Source: Oleiharenicola sp.
GTDB lineage: Bacteria > Verrucomicrobiota > Verrucomicrobiia > Opitutales > Opitutaceae
Assembly (NCBI GenBank): GCA_025363455.1
Contig: JANYDW010000002.1
Coordinates: 1 to 64,000 of the forward strand
Length of the DNA: 64,000 nt
Reading direction: 5' to 3'
Shown here: positions 42,590 to 50,708 of the stretch, piece by piece
Position numbering within the stretch: position 1 is the first letter of the stretch
How the letters are laid out: each line of letters starts with the position of its first letter
Translations under genes and position numbers: made by a program
The notes under the pieces: generated by a model
Database searches by the model: none
What the model was told of the DNA's origin: nothing
The model's input: only the letters and a program-made list of their open reading frames with translations

Positions 42590-43153
42590 ATGAAAAGTCT
42601 CGTCATCTTGCTTGCCTTGGCGGCTTTTACCCCCCTCCGCGCCGAAACACTCGGGGGCGTCATCAAGATCACCCCGGTCGCCGGTTGGAGTCGGGAAAGC
42701 CTGGGCGAAAACGGCCAGGCGGAGCCCCGCTTCCCCACCCTGAGGTTCGTACCAAAGGATGGTCGCAACGCCGCCGTCATCATGACGCTGCTGCCCATTG
42801 ATGCGCCCGGCTTCACGGTTACCAATCACGCATCCCTCGAACGCTTCAACCTGATAAGCGCCGGCCCCTATATCGCCAACCGCGACGAGCCGCCTTCTCC
42901 GAGCGTGGTGGAGATCGCCAATGGAATTGGCGTCAGCATCACCAACGAGGACCCGGACCTGATCGGCAAGCCGGTGCCACCGAATGAATACAGGATCGCC
43001 ACTTCCGTCAGTTTGCTGCTCGACCGAAAACACCTGATCCATTGCACCATTTTCTACGACGTGAAGGATTCCGTCGATCTCCACGAGGCCCTGGATATTA
43101 TCCTGTCCGCCACCGTGAAGTCCGCCAGCAACACTCCGTCGACGAACATCTAG
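42590..43153 (+). CDS. Exported hypothetical protein
   Basis: 187 residues. The ATG at 42590 (MKSLVILLALAAFTPLRA) gives a short signal peptide. The mature part begins with GGVIKITPVAGWSRESLGE and has beta-rich segments (FPTLRFVPKDGRNAAVIMTL; IATSVSLLLDRKHLIHCTIF), similar in pattern to proteins that gauge post-translocation fate in many Proteobacteria, but no family can be assigned. It lies 10 bases before the DUF1080 gene, so the two form an operon. Confidence 0.82.
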   Translation: MKSLVILLALAAFTPLRAETLGGVIKITPVAGWSRESLGENGQAEPRFPTLRFVPKDGRNAAVIMTLLPIDAPGFTVTNHASLERFNLISAGPYIANRDEPPSPSVVEIANGIGVSITNEDPDLIGKPVPPNEYRIATSVSLLLDRKHLIHCTIFYDVKDSVDLHEALDIILSATVKSASNTPSTNI

Positions 43154-43163
43154 CCAACCACTC

Positions 43164-43859
43164 ATGAAACCGTTGCCTCATGTATGCCTGGCCGCGATGC
43201 TCCTGCTAGCGGGCACCCCGGCGGCCCGCTCCCAAGCGTTGCCACTGTTCAATGGCCGCGACCTGACCGGCTGGCACATCGATGTGCCGGCGATGGACAA
43301 AGACCCTTCAGTTCCGAGCCCATTCATCGTCCGCGAGGGCAACCTCGTCAGCCTCGCCAAGCCCGGTGGCCACATCATCACCGATGCCAGCCACGAAAAC
43401 TACCGGCTCAGGGTGGAATACCGTTTCCCCGGGAAGCCGGGCAATTGTGGTGTGCTGGTGCACGTCTCGACCCCCCGCGCACTCTATGGCATGTTCCCCA
43501 AGTCCATCGAGTGCCAGCTGCTGCACGCCAATGCGGGTGACTTCTGGTGCATCGCGCAGGACATCACGGTGCCCGACATGGAGGCCCGCCGCGGCCCGAA
43601 GGAAAACTGGGGCGTGGACGGCAAGAAGCTCCGGCGCATCCCGAATCTCACGGACAACTCCGAAAAGCCCCCCGGCGAGTGGAACACCATGGTCGTCGAA
43701 TGCGTCGCGGATAAGATCAAGGTCTGGGTGAACGGCGACCTGGTGAATTATGGCTACGACTGCCAGGCCTCGCGCGGCCAGATTGCCCTGCAGGCCGAGG
43801 GCTCCGAGGTGGAGTTTCGCAAGGTTGAACTCACCCAGATCAGCGCCCTGACCGAGTAG
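43164..43859 (+). CDS. DUF1080 (3-keto-disaccharide hydrolase-like) exported protein
   Basis: 231 residues with a signal peptide (PHVCLAAMLLLAGTPAARS). The family signature LFNGRDLTGWHI follows at about residue 29, then FIVREGNLVSLAKPGGHIIT, YRLRVEYRFPGKPGNCGVLV and a closing GQIALQAEGSEVEFRKVEL. This is a concanavalin-like jelly roll; some DUF1080 proteins hydrolyse 3-keto-glycosides. Normal length. Second gene of a two-gene operon. Confidence 0.93.
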   Translation: MKPLPHVCLAAMLLLAGTPAARSQALPLFNGRDLTGWHIDVPAMDKDPSVPSPFIVREGNLVSLAKPGGHIITDASHENYRLRVEYRFPGKPGNCGVLVHVSTPRALYGMFPKSIECQLLHANAGDFWCIAQDITVPDMEARRGPKENWGVDGKKLRRIPNLTDNSEKPPGEWNTMVVECVADKIKVWVNGDLVNYGYDCQASRGQIALQAEGSEVEFRKVELTQISALTE

Positions 43860-43980
43860 GTTTTTGCCACGATTTTGCGACAGCTGGGCGCACGAGAACT
43901 CGCGCCGGCTAAAAATTATTAAATCCCCACCGGGGACATTTATGGCGTTCCAAGGCGAAATTTTCGCTGTCAGATAGATC

Positions 43981-44409
43981 ATGCCCACCGCATCCGCTCT
44001 GCTTCCTACCTCGGTCGAATCTTTCACCAAGCTGGCCCGGTTCATCGAGGAAAACAAGATCGCCCTGTTCACCACCGTGACTTCCGACGGCACGCTGCAC
44101 AGCCGGCCGTTGCTCACTCGTGACATCGACCTCGCCGGCCATGCCCTGTGGTTTTTCCTAGCCAGCAATTTTCCCAAGGCCGAGGAATGGCTGCAGGGGC
44201 GGGAAGTGGGGTTGGCCTATGTCTCGTCGGACAAGACCGGCGGCTACTATTCAGTATCCGGCCGCGCGCAGGTCGTGCATGACAAGGGCAAGGCCGAGGA
44301 ACTGTGGACGCCCGGCGCGGCCACCCGCTTTCCTACCGGCGCCGATGACCCGCGCCTCGTCTTGCTACGGGTGGAAGTGGAGGCCGTGGAATTTTGGGAT
44401 TCGCCGTAA
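43981..44409 (+). CDS. Pyridoxamine 5'-phosphate oxidase-like (general stress) protein, short C-terminus
   Basis: 142 residues, cytoplasmic. The split-barrel flavin-binding fold is seen in IEENKIALFTTVTSDGTLHS RPL, ALWFFLASNFPKAEEW, VGLAYVSSDKTGGYYSVSG and the late LVLLRVEVEAVEFWDSP. Relatives continue about 20-30 residues past the WDSP motif; here a TAA follows directly, 37 bases before the REP/BIME copy C. The tail may have been lost when that repeat arrived. The core looks intact. Confidence 0.88.
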   Translation: MPTASALLPTSVESFTKLARFIEENKIALFTTVTSDGTLHSRPLLTRDIDLAGHALWFFLASNFPKAEEWLQGREVGLAYVSSDKTGGYYSVSGRAQVVHDKGKAEELWTPGAATRFPTGADDPRLVLLRVEVEAVEFWDSP

Positions 44410-44445
44410 TGGGGCGTAGGGCCTGATGGCGGGGTCCGTGAGGAA

Positions 44446-44648
44446 AATAAAGATCCTCGGGGCAAGCCCTGAGGCATTCCGGCCGTTTTTGTAGGAGCCT
44501 GCTTGCAGGCGATTCGGAACTTCCGCCACCGGACCGAACGCAGAATCGCCTGCAAGCAGGCTCCTACATCCCGACCAAGCCGAAGCACCTGTCGGCCATA
44601 GGCCGGGCGACGGCCGAAGCTTCGGGATATTGGACCCACTGCGAATAA
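44446..44648. repeat. REP/BIME-like composite repeat, copy C
   Basis: Same modules as copies A and B: CCTCGGGGCAAGCCCTGAGG, GTAGGAGCCTGCTTGCAGGC facing GCCTGCAAGCAGGCTCCTAC, and CTGTCGGCCATAGGCCGGGC with GACGGCCGAAGCTTCG, ending GCGAATAAA. It lacks about 27 bases after the first hairpin. The remaining gap 44649-44814 holds a partial hairpin GTTCCGGCGGGACGGGG and nothing else recognised. Confidence 0.92.
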
Positions 44649-44814
44649 AGGATGAGCCATTCTCCCGTTCCGGCGGGACGGGGTTAGGGATTATATAAGC
44701 ACCGGAGCCGAACGGAAAAAGCCGGCCGGGTGAGACCAAGCTGATTCCTACCGGACCAGTGACCCATTCGTTATCGCGGTTTCGGCCGCGTTGTGCGCGA
44801 GTTATGGCACCGCC

Positions 44815-45522
44815 ATGCCTGCCCGGACTTCCATCGCCCGACGATTCGAGATGTTCGACCACACAATCGATCATATGGGACGGCGTCTGCTTGGGGTGCG
44901 CGCCCCGGCGCAAATGATCGGGGCGCTCCGCTGGGGCATGGAGGAACTGGACAAGACCTACGCGGAGACGTCCGCCCGCGTGCGGGCTACGGTCGCCTGC
45001 CGCAACGGATGCGCCTATTGTTGCAGTGTCCCGGTTGATGTACAGGCGCATGAGATCTTCTATGCGGCCGATTATATCCAGGTTCATTTCTCGCCCGAAG
45101 CCCTCGCCGAGGTCATCGATCTTCTCGCCGCCCATCGCCGGCGCGTCGCCGGGCTGGCTGCGGGTAAACGCGCCGTGAGCCGGCAGCCCTGTGCCCTCCT
45201 GCGGGCCGGTTCCTGTTCGATCTACGCCGGGCGCCCGGAAGCCTGCCGGTCGCATCACACCAGTGATGCTGCGGTATGCGCGGCCAACCTCGCCGACCCG
45301 GCGGTCAATCTCACCAAGGTCTATATCCCCGCCTTGCGGGCCCGCATGTTTGCGGTGATGCTTGGCCTCGACGAGGCGATCGAAGCGGCCGGCTACGACG
45401 AGCGGTCCTACGATTTTGGCTCCGCCCTGCACGAGGCGCTTACGAACAGCCTCTGCCTCATGCGATGGATGCGCCGCCAGGCCGCTTTCTCCGACTCCTG
45501 CCTCGCCGACGCCGCCGAATAG
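44815..45522 (+). CDS. YkgJ family cysteine-cluster protein
   Basis: 235 residues from the ATG at 44815 (MPARTSIARRF). Two Cys clusters define the YkgJ/PF03692 family: CRNGCAYCCSVPV (about 64-76) and PCALLRAGSCSIYAGRPEAC RSHH (about 125-148), a predicted metal (Zn or Fe-S) site. The longer N- and C-terminal helical regions (GALRWGMEELDKTY; FGSALHEALTNSLCLMRWM) are seen in larger members. Function unknown. Followed 58 bases later by a GH5 gene on the same strand. Confidence 0.9.
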   Translation: MPARTSIARRFEMFDHTIDHMGRRLLGVRAPAQMIGALRWGMEELDKTYAETSARVRATVACRNGCAYCCSVPVDVQAHEIFYAADYIQVHFSPEALAEVIDLLAAHRRRVAGLAAGKRAVSRQPCALLRAGSCSIYAGRPEACRSHHTSDAAVCAANLADPAVNLTKVYIPALRARMFAVMLGLDEAIEAAGYDERSYDFGSALHEALTNSLCLMRWMRRQAAFSDSCLADAAE

Positions 45523-45580
45523 GGTCGGCTTGGCCACTAATCCCCTTGCTGGGCCGGGTGCGCCGGGCTACCGGTCCCTG

Positions 45581-46738
45581 ATGCGCCCCACCCTGGCCCC
45601 CCTGCTGCTGGCCTTCTCGCTAGCCACTCTGCCCGCGCCGGCCCAATCCACCGTTGCCGCGCCGGTTCCGCTCAATCCCTCCGGCTTCGTGATTCATCGT
45701 GGCACAAACCTCAGCCATTGGCTCTCGCAGGATTTCCACTGGCAGCCACGAGCGGCTTGGCTCACCGAAAATGACTTCCGCTTCATCGCTCACGCTGGCT
45801 TCGACCATGTACGGCTGCCCGTCGACGAAAAGGAACTCTGGCGCGACGATGACTCCCCCAACGAAGAGGCCTTCGCCTTAATGCTAAAGGCGATCGGCTG
45901 GGCCCGAGCGAACCATCTGCGGGTCATCGTCGACCTCCACACCGTCCGGTCACACCATTTCAATGCCGCCAATGAGGGAGGTCACAACACGCTCTTCACG
46001 GATCCGAAGGCCCAGCAGGCCTTCTTCGGCCTCTGGCGCCAGCTTTCCGCCCGCTTGCACGACCAGCCGGCCGACGCCGTTGCGTATGAAATCATGAACG
46101 AGCCGGTGGCCCCCGATCATGAGGATTGGAATCGGCTCGTTGCCTTCGCCCTCGCCATGCTCCGCAAGCTTGAACCGAGCCGCGTCATCGTCATCGGCTC
46201 GAATCTGTGGCAGATGCCGCACACGCTGCCGTTCCTGAAGGTCCCCGCCGGCGACCGGAACATCATCCTGAGCACCCACACCTACTCACCGTTAATGTTC
46301 ACACACTACACGGCCAATTGGGTGCCGCTCAAGGTCTACACCGGGCCCGTCCACTATCCGGGACCAATCGTCCCCAGCGAGACCCAGGCCGGCCTTATGA
46401 AAAGCGCAGACCTGCGCGACTTGGTGGGCAACGCCAGTGACGACTGGGGCCCGGCCCGCCTCGCGCAGGAACTCGAACCCGCCATCCGCCGCGCGCGCGA
46501 ACTCGGTCTCCAGCTCTACTGCGGCGAATTTGGCTGTCTGCCGAGCGTGCCGCGCATCGACCGCCTTGCCTACTATCGCGACCTCGTCACCACCATGGAA
46601 ACAAACGGCATGGCGTGGGCGAACTGGGAGTACAAGGGCGACTTCGGCCTCTTCGAGTGGCATGGTCAGAATACGACCACCGGCGCGCCCGACACGGAAC
46701 TGATCGATGCCCTGCTCTCCGGCCTGAGGCCGAACTGA
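45581..46738 (+). CDS. Exported glycoside hydrolase family 5 (cellulase-like)
   Basis: 385 residues from the ATG at 45581 with a signal peptide (TLAPLLLAFSLATLPAPAQS). GH5 TIM barrel: GTNLSHWL, HAGFDHVRLPVDE, RVIVDLHTVRSHHF, the acid/base Glu in AYEIMNEPVAP (about 180) and the nucleophile Glu in LYCGEFGCLPS (about 316), with GMAWANWEYKGDFGLFEW at the end. Predicted endoglucanase or related beta-1,4-glycanase outside the cytoplasm. No binding module. Confidence 0.94.
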   Translation: MRPTLAPLLLAFSLATLPAPAQSTVAAPVPLNPSGFVIHRGTNLSHWLSQDFHWQPRAAWLTENDFRFIAHAGFDHVRLPVDEKELWRDDDSPNEEAFALMLKAIGWARANHLRVIVDLHTVRSHHFNAANEGGHNTLFTDPKAQQAFFGLWRQLSARLHDQPADAVAYEIMNEPVAPDHEDWNRLVAFALAMLRKLEPSRVIVIGSNLWQMPHTLPFLKVPAGDRNIILSTHTYSPLMFTHYTANWVPLKVYTGPVHYPGPIVPSETQAGLMKSADLRDLVGNASDDWGPARLAQELEPAIRRARELGLQLYCGEFGCLPSVPRIDRLAYYRDLVTTMETNGMAWANWEYKGDFGLFEWHGQNTTTGAPDTELIDALLSGLRPN

Positions 46739-46815
46739 GGCCGCCACCGAGCGGGCTGACGCGAGGAAACTTCTTCCCCTTGTATCCTCCTGGTGATTCA
46801 GGCATCGAACCTGGC

Positions 46816-47892
46816 GTGAGCTCCTCGCCGCCTGATCCCGAATCATCTCCGCCCAGGCCCAAGCGCCGGCAGCGTTACACGGGCAAGAATCCCCGGCGTT
46901 TCGAGGAGAAGTACAAGGAACTCAACCCCGAGCGCTATGCGGAGGATGTCGCCAAGGTTATCGCGGCAGGCAAGACCCCCGCTGGCATGCATCGGCCCAT
47001 AATGGTGGCTGAGATCCTTTCTGTTCTCGCCCTTCAACCAGGCGAACTCGCCGTGGACTGCACCCTCGGTTTCGGCGGACACACCCGCGAAATGCTCGCG
47101 CGCCTCACCCCGGGCGGACGGCTCATTGGACTCGATGTGGACCCGATTGAACACCCCAAGACGACCTCACGCCTTCGCGCTGCCGGTTTCGGGGAGGACA
47201 TCTTTACCGCAGTGCGCTCAAACTTCGCCAGCCTGCCCAAGGTGCTGGCCGAATCTGGGCTCGAGGGTGCGGATGCCATCTTGGCCGACCTCGGGGTCTC
47301 CTCGATGCAGCTCGATGACCCCGCGCGGGGCTTCACTTTCAAGACAGACAGCCCCCTTGACCTCCGCCTGAATCCGTCACGCCCGCCCTCCGCCGCCGAA
47401 TGGCTCGCCCGCGTCTCCGAGCAGGATTTCGTCGATGCTTTGACCGAAAACGCCGACGAACCCCACGCCGGGTTGCTTGCCCGCGAACTTATCGAGCGCC
47501 GGGGCGAAACCTCATTCACGCGAACCCTCCAACTCGCAGCCACAATCCGCAACATTCTCCGCGTGCATCACGCCCGCCACGACCCGGATACCGCCGATGA
47601 CACCGTGCGTCGCGTCTTCCAGGCCCTCCGTATCGCGGTAAACGACGAATTTGGCGTGCTCGACCATTTTCTCCGCAACTTGCCGCAGTGTCTCAAAGCG
47701 GGTGGACGTGTCGCCATTCTCACTTTTCACTCTGGCGAAGACCGCCGTGTCAAACAGGCATTCCGCGACGGTGTCCGGAAAGGCCTCTATGCTTCGGCCA
47801 ACGACGAAGTGGTCCGTGCCGGACCCCAGGAGCGCCGCGCAAATCCCCGGAGCACTTCAGCCAAGCTCCGTTGGGCCGTCCGAGCTGGCTGA
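46816..47892 (+). CDS. rsmH: 16S rRNA (cytosine1402-N4)-methyltransferase
   Basis: 358 residues from a GTG at 46816 (SSSPPDPESSPPRPKRRQRY follows); no ATG is available near the conserved start. Residues 1-55 are a basic Pro/Lys/Arg-rich extension. The catalytic part begins MHRPIMVAEILSVLAL (family HxPVLLxEvL), with the SAM-binding motif DCTLGFGGHTREMLARL, LDVDPIEH, ADLGVSSMQLDDPARGF and the closing LTFHSGEDRRVKQAF and NPRSTSAKLRWAVRAG. The enzyme methylates C1402 in the ribosomal P site. It usually opens the dcw cell-division cluster after mraZ; here neither mraZ nor ftsL/ftsI is adjacent. Confidence 0.95.
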   Translation: MSSSPPDPESSPPRPKRRQRYTGKNPRRFEEKYKELNPERYAEDVAKVIAAGKTPAGMHRPIMVAEILSVLALQPGELAVDCTLGFGGHTREMLARLTPGGRLIGLDVDPIEHPKTTSRLRAAGFGEDIFTAVRSNFASLPKVLAESGLEGADAILADLGVSSMQLDDPARGFTFKTDSPLDLRLNPSRPPSAAEWLARVSEQDFVDALTENADEPHAGLLARELIERRGETSFTRTLQLAATIRNILRVHHARHDPDTADDTVRRVFQALRIAVNDEFGVLDHFLRNLPQCLKAGGRVAILTFHSGEDRRVKQAFRDGVRKGLYASANDEVVRAGPQERRANPRSTSAKLRWAVRAG

Positions 47893-48306
47893 TACCGAGG
47901 TAGCCGAAGAGTTGGAACCGGCTGGCATCGTCTGCGCCGAGGACCCTTACACCTCTACGCGATGACCGGCTCCGAAACTGCCAAAGGACGGCCTCGTCAC
48001 CGACCCTAGTTTAATCCGACGAATGCCTTGCTCGCCCGCGTTCGGCAAAATTTCAGCGATCAAAAGGAACTTCGCAGATGGATTTGCTTGAAAATAAAAA
48101 TTTCTGTGTCAGCTTTAATTTAGGTCAAAAACAACATGTTAAGAGCACGGTGGCGACACCCTCTCAAATCAGGCACAGTCAATTTTCGCCTAAAGGCGGC
48201 CCACCCCGGCCGCCTTTTTTGTTACCTGCAAACAACTTGCCCTGAAGTTTTTCTGCGCTCGCCCGATTAGGATAGTTACTCCACCCGCTAGTCCACCCCA
48301 CCCACA
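47893..48306. other. Intergenic gap, AT-rich, ending in a terminator-like hairpin
   Basis: 414 bases with no protein gene. Bases about 48075-48160 are AT-rich (TTGAAAATAAAAATTTCTGT region) and are followed by a strong terminator hairpin at 48192. An independent small transcript ending there is possible; I do not recognise an RNA family. Confidence 0.45.
48192..48220 (+). terminator. Rho-independent terminator
   Basis: Perfect stem AAAGGCGGCC / GGCCGCCTTT with a six-base loop and a T run. It is 300 bases after rsmH, so it ends either an unusually long rsmH transcript or an independent short RNA. Confidence 0.85.
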
Positions 48307-48702
48307 ATGAACCTCCTAGAATACCTCATCCTTGGATTCATGGCAGTCATGGTCATAGGTACCTGGGTCTTAATAGGTGCCATCCGTCGCGCCCAGGACG
48401 GTTTCGAAAATGAATACGGCTTTCAACTGGGCATCGTACCCTCGTTGCAGTCGGCTTATGCGCTCCCGGGATTTCCCCAGACCGCGCCGGCCCGGGCGGT
48501 AATGCCCGAAATCACGCCGACCAAATCACCTCGCCGCCCGCAGGGCTCCAAACCCCCGATGCTGCCCCCCAATCTGACAGTTGCCGACCTCAACCCCAGC
48601 ACGGAGCGCAAGCCCCGTCGCAGGCAGAAACAGGCCGATACGAGCCGGCAGGATACACAGCCCCCCTTTTCAGGATCGGTCGATACACCGAAAAATCTGT
48701 AA
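48307..48702 (+). CDS. Hypothetical single-pass membrane protein
   Basis: 131 residues. One N-terminal membrane helix (LLEYLILGFMAVMVIGTWVLI, about 3-24), a short segment AQDGFENEYGFQLGIVPS, and a Pro/Arg/Lys-rich, probably disordered tail (TKSPRRPQGSKPPMLPPN; RKPRRRQKQADTS). No recognised domain. Preceded by a clean intergenic region. Confidence 0.7.
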   Translation: MNLLEYLILGFMAVMVIGTWVLIGAIRRAQDGFENEYGFQLGIVPSLQSAYALPGFPQTAPARAVMPEITPTKSPRRPQGSKPPMLPPNLTVADLNPSTERKPRRRQKQADTSRQDTQPPFSGSVDTPKNL

Positions 48703-48758
48703 GGCAGGCGCATTGGCAGGTGCCCGTTGGCCCGCATAAGCTAAGTTGAAGTCTTCCC

Positions 48759-49276
48759 ATGGCTCGCGGTCGGCTCAATTTCCGCGATACGTCGTCTTGG
48801 GTCCGTCTGGCGCAATTTCACGCGTTGCCCTTGCCCGATAAGGTCGCCATGACGTGAAAAATGCCGGAATACGCCGGCTCATCGGCACGATCAACGGTCA
48901 CCCGATCAAGCATGCGCTCAGGGGCCACGCGGACGGCGGCAATTTCCTCATCGCCAGCCGGAGTATCATCAAAACGGCCCGAATCAGCTTCCGGATGAAC
49001 GCGGTCATGGAGTTCCGCCCGGACCCCAAGCCTCATCAGTTCGACCTGCCCGAGGAACTCCGGCTCGCCCTGGACCAGGACGATGCAGCCCGCGAACGCT
49101 GGGCAACCATCATCATCGGCCGCCAGCGGTCCCTGGTCAGCTACATCACCAGCGCGAAAACCGAAGCAACGCACATCAGGCGCGCTGTCGAGCTGGCGAC
49201 CAGGATCCGCAAGCACACCCTCTATGGTGACTTGCAGCGGAAGGCTGCACCGGGCAAGCCGGCAAGCCCCGACTGA
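48759..49276 (+). pseudogene. YdeI/OmpD-associated (DUF1905-type) protein gene, probably frameshifted
   Basis: A frame starting ATG at 48759 (MARGRLNFRD ... VRLAQFHALPLPDKVA) stops at 48857. The neighbouring frame from 48854 (KNAGIRRLIGTINGHPIKHA) continues to 49276. Together they read as one protein of the DUF1905/OmdA type: LPDKVA followed by GTINGHP, then FRPDPKPHQFDLPEELRLAL and ITSAKTEATHIRRAVELATR. The GTGA overlap could be translational coupling, but a one-base shift near 48846-48856 is more likely, because the ordinary family protein spans both pieces. Gene possibly inactive or a sequencing error. Confidence 0.65.
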
Positions 49277-49309
49277 CTGGTCCCGCCAGCCTAGCGGCCT
49301 GAGGCGGCC

Positions 49310-49519
49310 TTATTTGTCCTTCACGAATTCGAGCAGGTCACCGGGCTGGCATTTCAACTCCCGGCACAGGGCTTCGAGCGTGCTGAAGCGCACCGCCTTG
49401 GCCTTGTTAGTTTTCAGGATGGATAGGTTGGCCAGGGTAAGGTCAACCCGTTGCGCCAGTTCGGTGAGGGTGATCCCACGGTCCGCCATCACCCGGTCAA
49501 GATTGAGTTGGATAGGCAT
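49310..49519 (-). CDS. XRE/Cro-type HTH regulator (YozG-like)
   Basis: 69 residues, essentially only the helix-turn-helix domain: LDRVMADRGITLTELAQRVD LT (about 7-28), NLSILKTNKAKAVRFSTLEA and the CQPGDLLEF ending typical of YozG-like regulators. It follows the DUF2975 gene by three bases on the same strand, a common pairing. Probably an autoregulator of this two-gene operon. Confidence 0.93.
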   Translation of the reverse strand: MPIQLNLDRVMADRGITLTELAQRVDLTLANLSILKTNKAKAVRFSTLEALCRELKCQPGDLLEFVKDK

Positions 49520-49522
49520 GGC

Positions 49523-50233
49523 TCAGACGGTGAGATCGTTTTCGGTCTTGAGATTCAGGCCCTGCCGGAAGGCCTCGGCCAACACCAGCACGAGACAGCC
49601 AGTCAAGAGGCCGCCCTGATTGGTCAGCAAGCCGGAGGGCAGGTTTAGTTGCACCGCCATGGCCCCGCTCGGGAAGGGCAGCGTGGCGGCGAAGCCGGTC
49701 AGCACGACATGCGTCCGAAAATAGTTACCCATCACCGCCGAGCCGAATATTCCCAACGCCATGCAAGCCAGGCTGGAGACAACCAATGTCCCTCCAATCC
49801 GCCGGACCAAGCGCAGGTTTTCCTCGTTGAATACATCACCACACTCGAGGTTGGCGCACAGGATGCGGAGAGACGTACAGAGAATATAGGAAAAGATGAT
49901 GATCACGGCCATGGACGGAATGATCGTCAGGCGCAGGGCGGAGACCAACGCGGGATCCTGGCTGGCGAGATCCACCTGCAAGGTTCCCCGTAACGAATGG
50001 AGCGCCAAGGAACCCTGCTTGGCCGTGTCCGAACTGAGCCCGAGCTTGTTGTCTGCCGCGGGCAGGGACATTTCCCCAACCGTGACGATCATTTTCGACT
50101 CACCCCCGAAGCGATGAATGATCCAGGAATTGGAGACGGCCAGGAGCCAGAAGAAGCCCAAGGCGATAGTAACCACGCGTAGAATGCCGAAAAGTCCGCG
50201 GAGCAGACGGGGGAGGTTGGTCAATATTTTCAT
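49523..50233 (-). CDS. DUF2975 family membrane protein
   Basis: 236 residues with four membrane segments at about 15-40, 105-130 (TIIPSMAVIIIFSYILCTSL), 145-170 (GTLVVSSLACMALGIFGSAV) and 205-225. A roughly 60-residue extracytoplasmic loop follows the first helix. The pattern RILCANLECGDVFNEENLRL VRRIG (about 122-146) is the DUF2975 signature. Function unknown; nearly always next to a YozG-like HTH gene, as here. It is the first gene of the operon, with a palindromic operator immediately upstream. Confidence 0.9.
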   Translation of the reverse strand: MKILTNLPRLLRGLFGILRVVTIALGFFWLLAVSNSWIIHRFGGESKMIVTVGEMSLPAADNKLGLSSDTAKQGSLALHSLRGTLQVDLASQDPALVSALRLTIIPSMAVIIIFSYILCTSLRILCANLECGDVFNEENLRLVRRIGGTLVVSSLACMALGIFGSAVMGNYFRTHVVLTGFAATLPFPSGAMAVQLNLPSGLLTNQGGLLTGCLVLVLAEAFRQGLNLKTENDLTV

Positions 50234-50340
50234 GGGATGAGAAATTTATATTTATTGATACTCGATAAATATAAATTTGGCTTCGTCAATATTAATTTAT
50301 CGTTTTTCGATAATCTTTTCGCCGCCTCCCCGTCATCGTG
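50234..50340 (-). promoter_or_regulatory. Palindromic operator/promoter region of the DUF2975-HTH operon
   Basis: AT-rich, unlike its surroundings. A perfect 14-base inverted repeat AAATTTATATTTAT (50242-50255) / ATAAATATAAATTT (50265-50278) lies within 45 bases upstream of the start codon. A second one, TTATCG / CGATAA, is at 50297-50313. Both share ATCGA/CGATA-type cores. Likely binding sites of the encoded HTH protein. Confidence 0.7.
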
Positions 50341-50366
50341 TTAACTAAAGTTGCTAAATACCGCCC

Positions 50367-50708
50367 TTGCTGTCGTGGTGGCGCATCTCCTCCCACCCCG
50401 ATCTTCCCGCGTGTGCCGGTTGTGGCCGTTGCTGCCATCTGGTGGTCGAGTTGCGGGCGGGGGATGTGGTGCCCGACCATTTCATCGTCGAACATGCCGG
50501 CGCGCGCTGCATGGATCAGCGCGGCAACGGCGCCTGCGTCGCCCTCGATCCAGCCACATTCCTCTGCACCATCTATGCCGACCGACCGCAGACCTGCCGC
50601 GATTTCAATCGCGGTGAAAGTCTCTGCCGCCAGATCCTTGCCACCGGCCGGAACCTGACCACCTTGGAACGGTCGCAACTTGATCAGCCTGCCGCGTCTG
50701 CCTCATGA
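50367..50708 (+). CDS. Small YkgJ family cysteine-cluster protein
   Basis: 113 residues from a TTG at 50367; no ATG precedes the conserved part. Cys clusters PACAGCGRCCHLVVEL (about 14-29) and CMDQRGNGACVALDPATFLC followed by DRPQTCRDF identify PF03692, a predicted Zn or Fe-S binding domain. Stop overlaps the ATG of the thioredoxin-like gene (ATGA at 50705), so the two are coupled. Whether the true start is further upstream cannot be settled. Confidence 0.82.
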   Translation: MLSWWRISSHPDLPACAGCGRCCHLVVELRAGDVVPDHFIVEHAGARCMDQRGNGACVALDPATFLCTIYADRPQTCRDFNRGESLCRQILATGRNLTTLERSQLDQPAASAS

